Part shown: positions 26,551-35,355 of the stretch, in pieces
Layout of the letters: every line of letters starts with the position of its first letter
Position numbering within the stretch: position 1 is the first letter of the stretch
Source of the DNA: Neorhizobium huautlense
GTDB lineage: Bacteria > Pseudomonadota > Alphaproteobacteria > Rhizobiales > Rhizobiaceae
Reading direction: 5' to 3'
DNA length: 64,000 nt
Assembly: GCF_030811685.1 (NCBI RefSeq)
Contig: NZ_JAUSRF010000015.1
Span: 47,320-111,319 of the forward strand
Notes under the pieces: model-generated
Told to the model about the DNA's origin: nothing
Databases searched by the model: none
Seen by the model: the letters and a program-made list of their open reading frames with translations, nothing else
Translations under genes and position numbers: made by a program

Positions 26551-26860
26551 CGGCGCGGTTGGTTGTTGTCGAATGAGTGGGGCCGCTGGCCGGCCCCATG
26601 GAGAAAAGAGAATTCGATGCCTCATGACGAGGATGGGGTGTCACGGTCGCATCGCGTATTGATGCGGTCTGGAGCCGGGGAAAAAAGAGGGCTCCTGGTA
26701 AGTCGCGATCGGATCTTTGATCCACGGGGCATTTAAAAAATTGCTGCGAGAGGCAGGGCTCTTACGAGGAGAGACCGGCGGATCGCAATTTAACCAGTTC
26801 GACCTGGCGGTACAAAAGTACGGCCGCCGGGCGTGAGTAATATTGGAAGGCGGCACAGCA

Positions 26861-28435
26861 ATGCAGATGAACACGGCTCCGATCCGGGCTTTTGGCGAAA
26901 GCGATACGGTACCGCAGGCGTTGGACTCGGTTTGCTCCCAGGCGGCAGGGGATAAATCTGAAATGCAGAATGATGCTCTTTTCGAGCGGTTCAGCGCGCG
27001 CCTGAAGGCGCAGGTTGGCCTTGAAGTCTATACGAGCTGGTTCGGACGTCTCAAGCTCCATTCCGTTTCCAAGAGTGTTGTCCGTTTGAGCGTTCCCACG
27101 ACCTTCCTGAAGTCGTGGATCAACAACCGTTATCTCGATCTCATCACCACCATCATGCAGGCCGAGGATGCAGAAATCCTCAAGGTCGAAATCCTGGTGC
27201 GCACCGCCGGCCGTCCGGTCCGTGCCGGCGCTGAAGAGCGTCCGTCGGCTGCCGAGGCTGCACCGGCTGCCCAGCCCGTCCGCCGCCAGCCGCCGCGCGA
27301 AATCGGCCAGATCCCGGCTTTTGCTGCGCCCGTCCAGACTGCCGCTCCCTCGACCACCCGCCAGCCGTCTGCCGGCGGCCCGCTGTTCGGTTCGCCGCTC
27401 GACAGCCGCTACACGTTCGACACGTTCGTTGAAGGCCCGTCCAACCGCGTTGCCCTTGCTGCCGCCCGCACCATTGCGGATGCCGGTGCAAATGCCGTGC
27501 GTTTCAACCCGCTCTTCATCCATTCCGGCGTCGGCCTCGGCAAGACCCACCTTCTGCAGGCAATCGCCAATGCCGCCGTCAACAGCGACCGCAATCCGCG
27601 CGTCGTTTACCTGACCGCCGAATATTTCATGTGGCGTTTCGCCACCGCCATCCGCGACAACGACGCCCTGACGCTCAAGGAATCGCTGCGCAATATCGAT
27701 CTCCTGATCATCGACGACATGCAGTTCCTGCAGGGCAAGATGATCCAGAACGAATTCTGTCACCTTCTCAACATGCTGCTCGACAGCGCCAAGCAGGTCG
27801 TCGTTGCCGCCGACCGCGCACCGTGGGAACTGGAATCGCTGGATACCCGCGTCCGTTCGCGTCTGCAGGGCGGCGTCAATATCGAGATGGAGACCCCGGA
27901 TTTCGAAATGCGCTTCGAAATGCTGAAGCGTCGCCTGGAAATCTCGCGTCAGGACGATCCGACTCTGGATATCCCGGACGAGATCCTCGCCCACGTTGCC
28001 CGCAATGTCGCCAATAGCGGCCGCGAGCTGGAAGGTGCCTTCAATCAGCTGATCTTCCGCCGCTCCTTCGAGCCGTCGCTATCGATCGACCGCGTCGACG
28101 AACTGCTGGCGCATCTGGTCGGCACCGGTGAGGCCAAGCGCGTCCGTATCGAGGACATCCAGCGCATCGTTGCTCGCCATTACAATGTTTCGCGCCAGGA
28201 ACTGGTGTCGAACCGCCGCACCCGCGTCATCGTCAAGCCGCGCCAGATCGCCATGTATCTGGCAAAAACGCTGACGCCGCGTTCCTTCCCGGAAATCGGC
28301 CGTCGTTTCGGTGGCCGCGACCACACCACGGTTCTGCATGCCGTGCGCAAGATCGAGGAACTGATCGGCGGCGACACCAAGCTCGGCCAGGAGATCGAAC
28401 TCCTGAAGCGCCTGATCAACGACAACAACGCCTGA
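26861..28435 (+). CDS. dnaA: Chromosomal replication initiator protein DnaA
   Basis: Binds DnaA boxes and melts the origin. A 524-aa protein from the ATG at 26861 (GGAAGG 10 nt upstream); a second ATG two codons later and a TTG at 26843 are in frame. Domain I (about 30-105) has 'FSARLKAQVGLEVYTSWF'. Domain II is an Ala/Pro-rich linker (about 115-180). Domain III is AAA+ with Walker A 'SGVGLGKTHLL' and Walker B 'LLIIDDMQFLQGK'. Domain IV carries the DNA-binding signature 'GGRDHTTVLHAVRKIE'. It ends 3 bp from a convergent membrane-protein gene. Confidence 0.97.
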   Translation: MQMNTAPIRAFGESDTVPQALDSVCSQAAGDKSEMQNDALFERFSARLKAQVGLEVYTSWFGRLKLHSVSKSVVRLSVPTTFLKSWINNRYLDLITTIMQAEDAEILKVEILVRTAGRPVRAGAEERPSAAEAAPAAQPVRRQPPREIGQIPAFAAPVQTAAPSTTRQPSAGGPLFGSPLDSRYTFDTFVEGPSNRVALAAARTIADAGANAVRFNPLFIHSGVGLGKTHLLQAIANAAVNSDRNPRVVYLTAEYFMWRFATAIRDNDALTLKESLRNIDLLIIDDMQFLQGKMIQNEFCHLLNMLLDSAKQVVVAADRAPWELESLDTRVRSRLQGGVNIEMETPDFEMRFEMLKRRLEISRQDDPTLDIPDEILAHVARNVANSGRELEGAFNQLIFRRSFEPSLSIDRVDELLAHLVGTGEAKRVRIEDIQRIVARHYNVSRQELVSNRRTRVIVKPRQIAMYLAKTLTPRSFPEIGRRFGGRDHTTVLHAVRKIEELIGGDTKLGQEIELLKRLINDNNA

Positions 28436-28438
28436 TCC

Positions 28439-29062
28439 TTAGGCGGATTCTTTCGTCATGGCTCGGCCTGCCTCGCGCAGGGCGAGCCACAAATGCGTTA
28501 TGGGGATGAAGAGCACTGCGCCGCTCAGAAACGGCAACGCAAGCGATACGTTCGGCACGCTGAGCATCATGCTCACCGCAAACACGGTGGTCGCGACAAG
28601 AGGCGCTACAGCCAGCAGCATGCCCGCTCGGAAGTCTCTCTTGTGTTCGAGAAGTTTTGCCGGTGATCCGTCGAGATAGGCTTCAGACAGCGTTATGAAA
28701 CGGTAGATCGCGAACAGTCCGCTGAGGCTCGTCGGTGCTCCGATCGATCCGAGAACGAGGAAGCCAACGCTTTCATCGCCAAGCTCGCCTTTTAAGGCGT
28801 CACCCAGTAACATGCCGAGGCCTATCAGCGACATGCCTGAACAATAGAGCGTGCCCAGCATAGCCACCAGACCCATGATCGATAACGTCGGAATGGCGAG
28901 GATCGCGATTTCAACGATGTAAATCGATCGCCACAAAGGGGTATTCGGGGCTGTTGCGGTTGCTGGGCTGCCTCCGGTGCTTGTGGCGCAATTTCGGGCG
29001 ATACCCAGCTTTTTTGTCCCCACGCCCCGTTCAATCGGCGCCAGTTGCGATCGGACCTGCAT
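28439..29062 (-). CDS. Hypothetical multi-pass membrane protein
   Basis: A 207-aa protein with a polar N-terminal 45 residues and four hydrophobic stretches (about 48-72, 74-90, 148-167 and 171-195), with a further weaker one near 100-120. No motif is recognised. The ATG at 29062 has GGAGAG upstream. It is divergent from a small ArsR regulator, and the roughly 100-bp AT-rich gap between them carries an imperfect inverted repeat, so it is a plausible regulatory target of that protein. Confidence 0.6.
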   Translation of the reverse strand: MQVRSQLAPIERGVGTKKLGIARNCATSTGGSPATATAPNTPLWRSIYIVEIAILAIPTLSIMGLVAMLGTLYCSGMSLIGLGMLLGDALKGELGDESVGFLVLGSIGAPTSLSGLFAIYRFITLSEAYLDGSPAKLLEHKRDFRAGMLLAVAPLVATTVFAVSMMLSVPNVSLALPFLSGAVLFIPITHLWLALREAGRAMTKESA

Positions 29063-29086
29063 CTCTTCTCTCCTTTTGTTTATATA

Positions 29087-29139
29087 ATTAGGTAATCGTC
29101 TAATCGTTTTTCTGTCAACAATTAATTGCTTGCCTAAAT
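29087..29139. promoter_or_regulatory. AT-rich divergent promoter with imperfect inverted repeat (candidate ArsR operator)
   Basis: ATTAGGTAA at 29087-29095 and TTGCCTAAAT at 29130-29139 are imperfect inverted copies in a notably AT-rich stretch (TATATAATTAGG, ACAATTAATTGC) between the ArsR gene and the divergent membrane-protein gene. ArsR-type repressors commonly bind such AT-rich dyads over their own promoter. This is a proposal from position and composition only. Confidence 0.35.
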
Positions 29140-29160
29140 GATTTCGGGTAATGTCCCGTC

Positions 29161-29502
29161 ATGTCGATGCAAATGATCTTCGAGGCGCTGGCCTCGCCGG
29201 TGCGCCGGAAAATCCTCGCTTATGTCGCCCATCACGAGATGAATGCGGGCGATATCGCCGCGCGTTTCGACATGTCGAAGCCGTCGATCTCACAACATCT
29301 GCAATTGCTGGAGCATGCCGGTCTGGTGGCCAGCGAAAAGCGCGGCAAGTTCGTGTATTACAAGCAGGTGCCCGATACGCTGGCCTCGACACTCACGGGC
29401 TTCGTGCAGGATGTATGTCCGATCGGCGGTCCGATCCGGCGTGAGAGCGCCGAGCTTGCCCGCAAGGCCAAGGCCGCCGAGGCAGAAAAACCGGCCGAAT
29501 AG
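29161..29502 (+). CDS. ArsR-family winged-helix transcriptional regulator
   Basis: A 113-aa repressor-type protein: 'FEALASPVRRKILAYVA' (helix 1-2), the recognition helix region 'DIAARFDMSKPSISQHLQLL' (about 28-47) and the wing 'VASEKRGKFVYYKQV'. No metal-binding ELCVCDL motif is present in helix 3; the only Cys is in 'DVCPIGGP' near residue 86. It therefore resembles the non-metal ArsR subgroup. It faces a divergent membrane-protein gene and is followed after 92 bp by a LysE-type exporter gene. Confidence 0.85.
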   Translation: MSMQMIFEALASPVRRKILAYVAHHEMNAGDIAARFDMSKPSISQHLQLLEHAGLVASEKRGKFVYYKQVPDTLASTLTGFVQDVCPIGGPIRRESAELARKAKAAEAEKPAE

Positions 29503-29594
29503 GGTCGGCTTTAAACTCCGGACAATCTCTCCTTGACCAGGGCCGCCTGCGGGGCGCATGTCTTGAAAAAAGCCATGCCTGAGGGACGTAAAGA

Positions 29595-30209
29595 ATGTTT
29601 CTTCTGTCCGTAGCCACCATCTGGGCGGTGGCCTGCATCACGCCCGGCCCAAGCACGCTGCTGGTCATGCGTTATGCGCTGACGGCACCTCGCAAGGTCG
29701 CTGTCGTGGCAGCCGCCGGCACCATAACCGGCACGTTTTTCTGGGGGCTTGCCGGCTGGCTCGGCATCAATGCACTGTTCCAGGCCGCACCCTTCGCCTA
29801 TCTGGCGCTGAAAATCGTCGGCGGGCTTTATCTTGTCTGGCTCGGCTTCAGGATCTTGCGCGATCTGCGGCGCTCCGGCCCGGTGGCGGAAGTGGCGGAG
29901 GGCAGGATCGCCGTGCCGCTGAAGGTGGCCTATCGCATGGGGCTCGCCACCAATCTCGCCAATCCGAAATCGGCGCTGTTCGTGGCATCCCTGTTTGCCG
30001 CCACCATGCCGGTCGGGACGCCATTCTTTTACGGACTGGCAGCCATCGCGGTGATGATCGTGATCTCGACCCTCTATTATACCTGCCTTGTCGGTCTCAT
30101 CACCCATCCGCGTGTTGCCGACGGTTATCTGAAAGCCAAGAAGAAGATCGATCTCGGTGTCGGCATGGTGTTTTTGGGCTTTGGTACCAAACTGATGTTG
30201 TCGCGATAG
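29595..30209 (+). CDS. LysE/RhtB-family amino acid exporter
   Basis: A 204-aa inner-membrane efflux protein with about six hydrophobic helices. The family signature is near the N-terminus ('ACITPGPSTLLVMRYAL') with 'GTITGTFFWGLAGWLG', 'LKIVGGLYLVWLGFRILR' and 'ATNLANPKSALFVASLFAA'. Family members export amino acids or related small molecules; the substrate cannot be read from sequence. It is followed 9 bp later by a methyltransferase gene on the same strand. Confidence 0.88.
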   Translation: MFLLSVATIWAVACITPGPSTLLVMRYALTAPRKVAVVAAAGTITGTFFWGLAGWLGINALFQAAPFAYLALKIVGGLYLVWLGFRILRDLRRSGPVAEVAEGRIAVPLKVAYRMGLATNLANPKSALFVASLFAATMPVGTPFFYGLAAIAVMIVISTLYYTCLVGLITHPRVADGYLKAKKKIDLGVGMVFLGFGTKLMLSR

Positions 30210-30218
30210 GAGAGGGGC

Positions 30219-30815
30219 ATGGTCAAGTCGCAGGATCCCACCAGCCGGTTTTATGCGGACAATGCCGACATCTATGTCGAGCACGCGAATGCGCCCAGCC
30301 GCGAGCGGCTCGATCCTTTCCTTGCCCGCCTTCCTGCAGGCGCAAAAATTCTCGAACTCGGCTGCGGCAACGGGCGCGACAGTGCCGAAATGCTGTCTCG
30401 CGGTTTTCGGGTGACGCCGACGGATGGCATTGCCGAAATCGCCGCCGAAGCCTCGCGCCGGCTGAAAATACCGGTCTCCGTTCTACCGTTTAACGAGATT
30501 GCCGCGGTTTCCGCCTTCGATGGCGTCTGGGCCAATGCCTGCCTGTTGCATGTGCCGCGTGCGGAACTTGGCGCCGTGCTTGCCCGCATCCATCGGGCAT
30601 TGCGTCCCGGTGGTGTGTTTTATGCCAGTTTCAAGGCAGGGCAGGCGGAGGGGCATGATGCTCTCGGCCGTTATTTCAACTACCCGTCCGAACCCTGGCT
30701 GAAAGCGCTGTGCGAAACGCTGCCGTGGCAAAGACTTGCCTTCGACATGAACCATGGTGGCGCCTATGACGGCCAGCCCACCGACTGGCTGCATCTTCTG
30801 GCGGTCAAGGCTTAA
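30219..30815 (+). CDS. Class I SAM-dependent methyltransferase
   Basis: A 198-aa protein with the SAM-binding motif I 'KILELGCGNGRDSAEML' (about 43-59), motif II region 'VTPTDGIAEIAAEASRRL', 'FDGVWANACLLHVPRAEL' and 'LRPGGVFYASFKAG'. It is a short single-domain enzyme of the UbiE/TehB-like superfamily with unknown substrate. It is probably cotranscribed with the LysE gene and ends 4 bp from convergent hemW. Confidence 0.82.
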   Translation: MVKSQDPTSRFYADNADIYVEHANAPSRERLDPFLARLPAGAKILELGCGNGRDSAEMLSRGFRVTPTDGIAEIAAEASRRLKIPVSVLPFNEIAAVSAFDGVWANACLLHVPRAELGAVLARIHRALRPGGVFYASFKAGQAEGHDALGRYFNYPSEPWLKALCETLPWQRLAFDMNHGGAYDGQPTDWLHLLAVKA

Positions 30816-30819
30816 AACC

Positions 30820-32010
30820 TCAAAAGGCCAGATCGGCCACCACGGCATCGAGGATCAACATGCCGGAAGGCGTGCAGCGAAGTCTTGAATTGCCGATGCG
30901 TTCGATAAACCCGTGTTCCAGTAAAGTCTGCTCGCGCTCCGGGTTCGGGTCGCGGCCGGAAAGCTGGCTCCAGCGGGCAAGATCGACGCCTTCGGTCAGG
31001 CGCAGGCCCATCAGCAGCAATTCGTCGGCCATCTCGTCGAAGCCGAGCTGTTCCTGCTCCACCATGCCATGGCCATGGGCCTCCACGAGGTCGAGCCAGG
31101 CCTCCGGCTTGCGCTCGGTGGCGGTGGCGATCTTGAAGGAGCCACGCGACAGGCGGCCATGCGCGCCGGGGCCGATGCCGGCATAATCGCCGTAACGCCA
31201 ATAGGTGAGGTTATGGCGGCTTTCCGCGCCCGGCACGGCGTGGTTGGAAACCTCATAGGCCGGCATGCCGAAACCTGCGGTGATCTGCTGCGTCGCCTCG
31301 TAGAGATCGGCCGACTGGTCGCCATCCGGCACGATCAGTTTTCCGGCCTTGTGCAGACCGAAGAAGGGCGTGCCTTCCTCGATCGTCAGCTGGTAAAGCG
31401 ACAGGTGGTCGACGGCAAAATTGATAGCCTGATGCAGTTCCTTTTCCCACTCGGCCACGGTCTGTTTTGGGCGGGCATAGATCAGGTCGAAGGACATGCG
31501 TGGAAAGATGTCGCGCGCCAGTTTGATCGCCTTCAGCGCGTCTTCCACGTCATGCAGACGGCCCAGAAACTTCAGGTCGCGGTCGTTCAGCGCCTGCACG
31601 CCCAGCGACACACGATTGACGCCGCCGGCGCGATACCCACGAAACCGTTCGGCCTCAACGCTGGAAGGATTGGCTTCTATGGTGATCTCGATGCCGTCGG
31701 GCATGTGCCAGTGTTTGGCAATGCCGTCGAGAATGGCGGATACCGTGTTGGGATGCATCAGCGACGGCGTGCCGCCGCCCAGAAACACGCTGGTCACGGT
31801 TTTCGGACCGCTCATCTGCCGCATCCATGCCACCTCCTTCAAGAAGGCGGCAGTAAACCGCTCCTGATCGACAGGCTGGTGGCGGACATGGCTGTTGAAG
31901 TCGCAGTAAGGACACTTGGCGGCACAGAAGGGCCAATGCACATAGACCCCGAAACCGGGCTCACCGGTATCGGGCAGAAGTTTGGCATGGCGATCGAGTA
32001 CGGTGTCCAT
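30820..32010 (-). CDS. hemW: Radical SAM protein HemW (heme chaperone, HemN-like)
   Basis: A 396-aa radical SAM protein with the [4Fe-4S] motif in 'FCAAKCPYCDFNSH' (CxxxCxxC, about residues 24-31) and the family block 'VFLGGGTPSLM'. It also has 'GIEITIEANPSSVEAERF', 'GVNRVSLGVQALND' and a C-terminal winged-helix HemN_C domain. The short N-terminus before the cluster motif and genomic position beside rdgB identify HemW, which inserts heme into respiratory enzymes, rather than coproporphyrinogen dehydrogenase HemN. The start at 32010 is 10 bp after the rdgB stop, with only a weak ribosome site. Confidence 0.88.
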   Translation of the reverse strand: MDTVLDRHAKLLPDTGEPGFGVYVHWPFCAAKCPYCDFNSHVRHQPVDQERFTAAFLKEVAWMRQMSGPKTVTSVFLGGGTPSLMHPNTVSAILDGIAKHWHMPDGIEITIEANPSSVEAERFRGYRAGGVNRVSLGVQALNDRDLKFLGRLHDVEDALKAIKLARDIFPRMSFDLIYARPKQTVAEWEKELHQAINFAVDHLSLYQLTIEEGTPFFGLHKAGKLIVPDGDQSADLYEATQQITAGFGMPAYEVSNHAVPGAESRHNLTYWRYGDYAGIGPGAHGRLSRGSFKIATATERKPEAWLDLVEAHGHGMVEQEQLGFDEMADELLLMGLRLTEGVDLARWSQLSGRDPNPEREQTLLEHGFIERIGNSRLRCTPSGMLILDAVVADLAF

Positions 32011-32020
32011 AGGGTGTTGT

Positions 32021-32665
32021 TTACGCTTCCAGGCAGGTTTCGACAAAAATCTTGAAGGCGCGGGCGCGGTGGGAAAGCGCTTCCGCATCGCCCGGCTTCC
32101 AGCCATGCTTTTCCTCAGCTGTCATCTCGCCGAATGTGGTGTCGTAACCCTGCGGCTGAAAGATCGGGTCGTAACCAAAACCATCGGCGCCCCTCGGTGG
32201 CCAGGCGATCGTGCCCTCGACTTCGCCTCGAAACATCTCGGTGTGGCCGTCGGGCCATGCAAGGCACAGCACGCTGACGAAACGGGCAGTGCGTTTTTCG
32301 GCCGTTGCCGCGCCCTTGTCCTGCAGGGCGGTTTCCACCTTCTGCATTGCCCATGGAAAATCGCGGCTGCCATCCTCGCGTTCAGCCCAGTTGGCGGTAT
32401 AGACGCCTGGTGCACCGTCCAGCGCGTCGATCACCAGACCGCTATCGTCGGAAAGGGCGGGCAGGCCGGAAGCCTTGGCAGACGCCAGTGCCTTGATCGC
32501 CGCGTTTTCTTCGAATGTCGTGCCGGTCTCATCCGGCTCCTCGAATTTCAGCTCGGCTGCCGATTTCGCCGAAAAACCGAAGGGACCAATCAGGTCGGCG
32601 ATCTCGCGGATCTTGCCGGCATTATGGCTGGCAACGACAATGGTTCGGGTCTCGAGCTTGCGCAT
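32021..32665 (-). CDS. rdgB: RdgB/HAM1-family non-canonical purine NTP pyrophosphatase
   Basis: Hydrolyses ITP, dITP and XTP to monophosphates, protecting DNA from deaminated purines. The 214-aa sequence has 'VVASHNAGKIREIADLI' at the N-terminus, 'LPALSDDSGLVIDALDGAPGV', 'PRGADGFGYDPIF' and 'FGEMTAEEKHG', which are the conserved blocks. Third gene of a minus-strand run rph, VOC protein, rdgB, hemW, with 9-10 bp spacings on both sides. Confidence 0.94.
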   Translation of the reverse strand: MRKLETRTIVVASHNAGKIREIADLIGPFGFSAKSAAELKFEEPDETGTTFEENAAIKALASAKASGLPALSDDSGLVIDALDGAPGVYTANWAEREDGSRDFPWAMQKVETALQDKGAATAEKRTARFVSVLCLAWPDGHTEMFRGEVEGTIAWPPRGADGFGYDPIFQPQGYDTTFGEMTAEEKHGWKPGDAEALSHRARAFKIFVETCLEA

Positions 32666-32674
32666 GGCGGTCCT

Positions 32675-33079
32675 TCAAAGATTCCAGAGTTTGGGTTCGG
32701 CGCATTCCAGGCTGTTACCGGCCGGATCGCGGAAATAGATCGATCGCGCGCCGTTCGGCCAGCGAAAGTCGCTTTCGATGGAAACGCCCGCCTTGTTGAG
32801 CTTTTCGGCGATCAAGTCAATCGTTTCCGGGTTCACACGGAAACAGGCATGTCCCGCACCGGTCGTGCCATGGGTCGGAACCGGCAGCGCATCGGGGGAG
32901 GGCGGCTTGACGGTTTCGGCGCGGTTGAAGATCAGAAGAATGCCGGGGCCACAGCGGAAGAACACATGACGGTTGCCGGCCCGCAGGACTTTTTCGAGGC
33001 CGAGGAGGGTGCCGTAAAAGTTTTCCGCGGCGTCGAGGTCATCGACATAAAGTGCTGTTTCGAGAATGCCGTCGATCAT
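32675..33079 (-). CDS. VOC-superfamily (glyoxalase/bleomycin resistance-like) protein
   Basis: A 134-aa vicinal-oxygen-chelate protein made of two beta-alpha-beta-beta-beta modules: 'LETALYVDDLDAAENFYGTLLG', 'GHACFRVNPETIDLIAEKL' and the C-terminal 'SIYFRDPAGNSLECAEP' with the typical metal-ligand Glu. His in 'GHACFRV' is a second possible ligand. The start at 33079 follows GGAGAA. The substrate is unknown. It lies in the rph-rdgB-hemW run, separated from rph by a RIME-type repeat. Confidence 0.8.
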   Translation of the reverse strand: MIDGILETALYVDDLDAAENFYGTLLGLEKVLRAGNRHVFFRCGPGILLIFNRAETVKPPSPDALPVPTHGTTGAGHACFRVNPETIDLIAEKLNKAGVSIESDFRWPNGARSIYFRDPAGNSLECAEPKLWNL

Positions 33080-33138
33080 CGTGTCATTCTCCGGGCGCGT
33101 TCTCCGGGGGGCGTTCGTTGCGTGCCCAGTTGGGCCAA

Positions 33139-33272
33139 GCCCCCTCTGGCCTGCCGGCCATCTCCCCCACAAGGGGGGAGAACACCAGCCGCAAACGCCT
33201 GTCTCAATTGAGTCTCGGCGGATCGGCTGGGTTAAGCCCTCCCCCTTGTGGGGAGGGTTGGGAGGGGACTTT
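33139..33272. repeat. Rhizobium intergenic mosaic element (RIME-type palindromic repeat)
   Basis: Between rph and the VOC gene lies a pair of divergent palindromes: CTCCCCCACAAGGGGGGAG around 33162-33180 and CCCTCCCCCTTGTGGGGAGGG at 33237-33257. They are flanked by the conserved 'CCCCTCTGGCCTGCCGGCCAT' side and 'TTGGGAGGGG' side. This layout (pyrimidine-rich edge, two CCCCACAAGG-type hairpins, GGGTTGGGAGGGG edge) is what I know as RIME1 in rhizobia. It can fold strongly and may influence mRNA ends. Confidence 0.75.
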
Positions 33273-33280
33273 GGTATTGT

Positions 33281-34000
33281 TCAGCCCGCAATCGCGGCCT
33301 TCTGCATGGCCACCAGTTCGGCCGTGCCGGCTGTCGCAAGATCCAGCAGCGTCAAAAACTCTTCGCGGCTGAACGGTTTGCCTTCCGCCGTGCCCTGAAC
33401 CTCGACAATGCCGCCGGAGCCGGTCATGACGAAATTGGCGTCGGTTTCGGCCGCGGAATCCTCGAGATAGTCGAGGTCGATCACCGACTGACCGGCAAAG
33501 ATGCCGCAGGAAATGGCGGCGACATGGTCTTTCAAAACCTTGTCCACCTTCACCATGTTGCGGGCTTCCATCCACTTCAGGCAGTCATGCAGGGCAATGA
33601 AGCCGCCGGTGATGGCCGCCGTGCGGGTGCCGCCATCCGCCTGGATGACATCGCAATCGATGGTGATCTGCTTTTCGCCGAGCGCTTCGAGATCGACGAC
33701 AGCGCGAAGCGAGCGGCCGATCAGGCGCTGGATTTCCTGGGTGCGGCCGCCCTGCTTGCCGGTGGCGGCTTCGCGCCGCATGCGGTCGCCGGTGGCGCGC
33801 GGCAGCATGCCGTATTCGGCCGTCACCCAGCCCTTGCCGGAATTGCGCAGCCACGGCGGCGTCTTTTCTTCAAGGCTTGCCGTGCAAAGCACATGCGTCT
33901 CGCCGAATTTCACGAGGCACGAGCCTTCCGCGTGCTTGGAAAAATTGCGCTCGAAAGAAATCTTGCGCATCTGGTCGGTTTTTCTGCCTGAAGGCCGCAT
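33281..34000 (-). CDS. rph: Ribonuclease PH
   Basis: Phosphorolytic 3'-5' exonuclease that trims tRNA 3' ends. The 239-aa protein begins 'MRPSGRKTDQMRKISFER' and contains 'GSCLVKFGETHVLCTASLEE', 'RATGDRMRREAATGKQGGRTQEIQRLIGRSL' split over the active-site Arg/Asp region, and 'DLDYLEDSAAETDANFVMTG'. Standard length. Divergent from hrcA (166 bp between starts), a pairing common in Alphaproteobacteria. Confidence 0.96.
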   Translation of the reverse strand: MRPSGRKTDQMRKISFERNFSKHAEGSCLVKFGETHVLCTASLEEKTPPWLRNSGKGWVTAEYGMLPRATGDRMRREAATGKQGGRTQEIQRLIGRSLRAVVDLEALGEKQITIDCDVIQADGGTRTAAITGGFIALHDCLKWMEARNMVKVDKVLKDHVAAISCGIFAGQSVIDLDYLEDSAAETDANFVMTGSGGIVEVQGTAEGKPFSREEFLTLLDLATAGTAELVAMQKAAIAG

Positions 34001-34166
34001 GCTTTACTCCATGAATATGGTGATCGCGTTTCTAGAACTGTGGGGCCGCTTTTGCAAAGGAAAAGCCGGAAGTCTCGTTTCTGCTTTTCCCTTTTGCCAT
34101 GGCCATCGCGGCATTATATTTGCTTTGTCAGACGATGACGGTTCGCAGCGCAGGATAGGGAGAAAC

Positions 34167-35249
34167 ATGGCATTTTCGGCATCGACGGCCACGGAATCCA
34201 TCCTCGACGACCGTTCGCGCGAAATCTTTCGCCGTATCGTCGAAAGCTATCTGGAAAATGGCGAGCCGCTCGGCTCGCGCAACCTGTCGCGGCTCCTGCC
34301 CATGTCGCTGTCGCCGGCCTCGGTGCGCAATGTCATGAGCGATCTCGAAGAACTCGGCCTCATCTATTCGCCGCATATCAGCGCCGGACGCCTGCCCACC
34401 CAAACCGGCCTGCGTTTCTTCGTCGATGCCTTCATGCAGGTGGGAGACCTCTCGCCGGAAGAACGCGCCAATATCGACCGTGAAGTGCGGGCGTCGGATC
34501 GCGGCCAGCCGATCGAAAGCATGCTGACCGAGGCCAGCCGCATGCTGTCTGGTGTGTCACGCGGCGCCGGTATCGTGATTACCTCGAAAAGCGATCCGGT
34601 TCTGAAACATGTCGAATTCATCCGGTTGGAACCCACCAAAGCGCTCGCCATTCTGGTCGGCGAACACAATCAGGTGGAAAACCGCGTCATCGACCTGCCA
34701 TCCGGCGTCACCTCGTCGCAGCTCACCGAAGCCGCCAATTACGTCAACGCGCATCTGACCGGCCAGACCCTGCCGGGCCTGCGCAGCCAGATCACAAGCC
34801 TCAAGGAACAGGTGAAGGGCGAACTCGATGCGCTGTCGCAGGATCTTGTCGCCCGCGGCCTTGCCGTCTGGTCGGGTGACAATGGCGAAGGCAAGCCGGC
34901 GCAACTGATCGTGCGCGGCCGCGCCAACCTCCTTCAGGGGCTGGAAGGCGCGGATGATATGGATCGTTTGCGGCTGCTGTTCGATGATCTCGAAAAGAAG
35001 GACAGTCTGATCGAAATCCTCGATCTCGCCGAAAGCGGGCCGGGGGTGCGCATTTTTATCGGTTCGGAAAACAAGCTGTTTTCGCTCTCAGGCTCGTCGT
35101 TGATCGTCGCGCCTTACCGTGATGGAGAAGACCGGATAGTCGGCGCCGTCGGAGTCATAGGTCCGACGAGGCTCAATTATTCCCGCATCGTGCCGATGGT
35201 GGATTACACCGCGCAGCTTCTCGCCCGCATGTCGCGCAACCCTCTTTGA
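34167..35249 (+). CDS. hrcA: Heat-inducible transcription repressor HrcA
   Basis: Represses chaperonin (groESL-type) genes by binding CIRCE elements. A 360-aa protein from the ATG at 34167 with AGGGAG just upstream; a longer open frame upstream has no family similarity. The N-terminal winged helix (about 10-85) includes 'IVESYLENGEPLGSRNLSR', 'SPASVRNVMSDLEELGLI' and 'PHISAGRLPTQTGLRFFVD'. The C-terminal GAF-like domain ends 'IGPTRLNYSRIVPMVDYTAQLL'. It is followed by grpE 106 bp downstream; no CIRCE palindrome was noticed in this window. Confidence 0.95.
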   Translation: MAFSASTATESILDDRSREIFRRIVESYLENGEPLGSRNLSRLLPMSLSPASVRNVMSDLEELGLIYSPHISAGRLPTQTGLRFFVDAFMQVGDLSPEERANIDREVRASDRGQPIESMLTEASRMLSGVSRGAGIVITSKSDPVLKHVEFIRLEPTKALAILVGEHNQVENRVIDLPSGVTSSQLTEAANYVNAHLTGQTLPGLRSQITSLKEQVKGELDALSQDLVARGLAVWSGDNGEGKPAQLIVRGRANLLQGLEGADDMDRLRLLFDDLEKKDSLIEILDLAESGPGVRIFIGSENKLFSLSGSSLIVAPYRDGEDRIVGAVGVIGPTRLNYSRIVPMVDYTAQLLARMSRNPL

Positions 35250-35355
35250 GTGGCATTGTTATCGGCTTGCCGCTTGATCGCCGCAAAGCCTTGATTTTTT
35301 CGGCTCAAACCCTGATATCGGGGCCACTTCACACGAACACCACCCGGAGACCGTC

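Noticed and set aside
26058..26860. Chromosomal origin next to dnaA
   Set aside because: No cluster of DnaA boxes (TTATNCACA) is visible, and in rhizobia the origin lies elsewhere (near hemE). The GANTC cluster is better explained as a dnaA control region.
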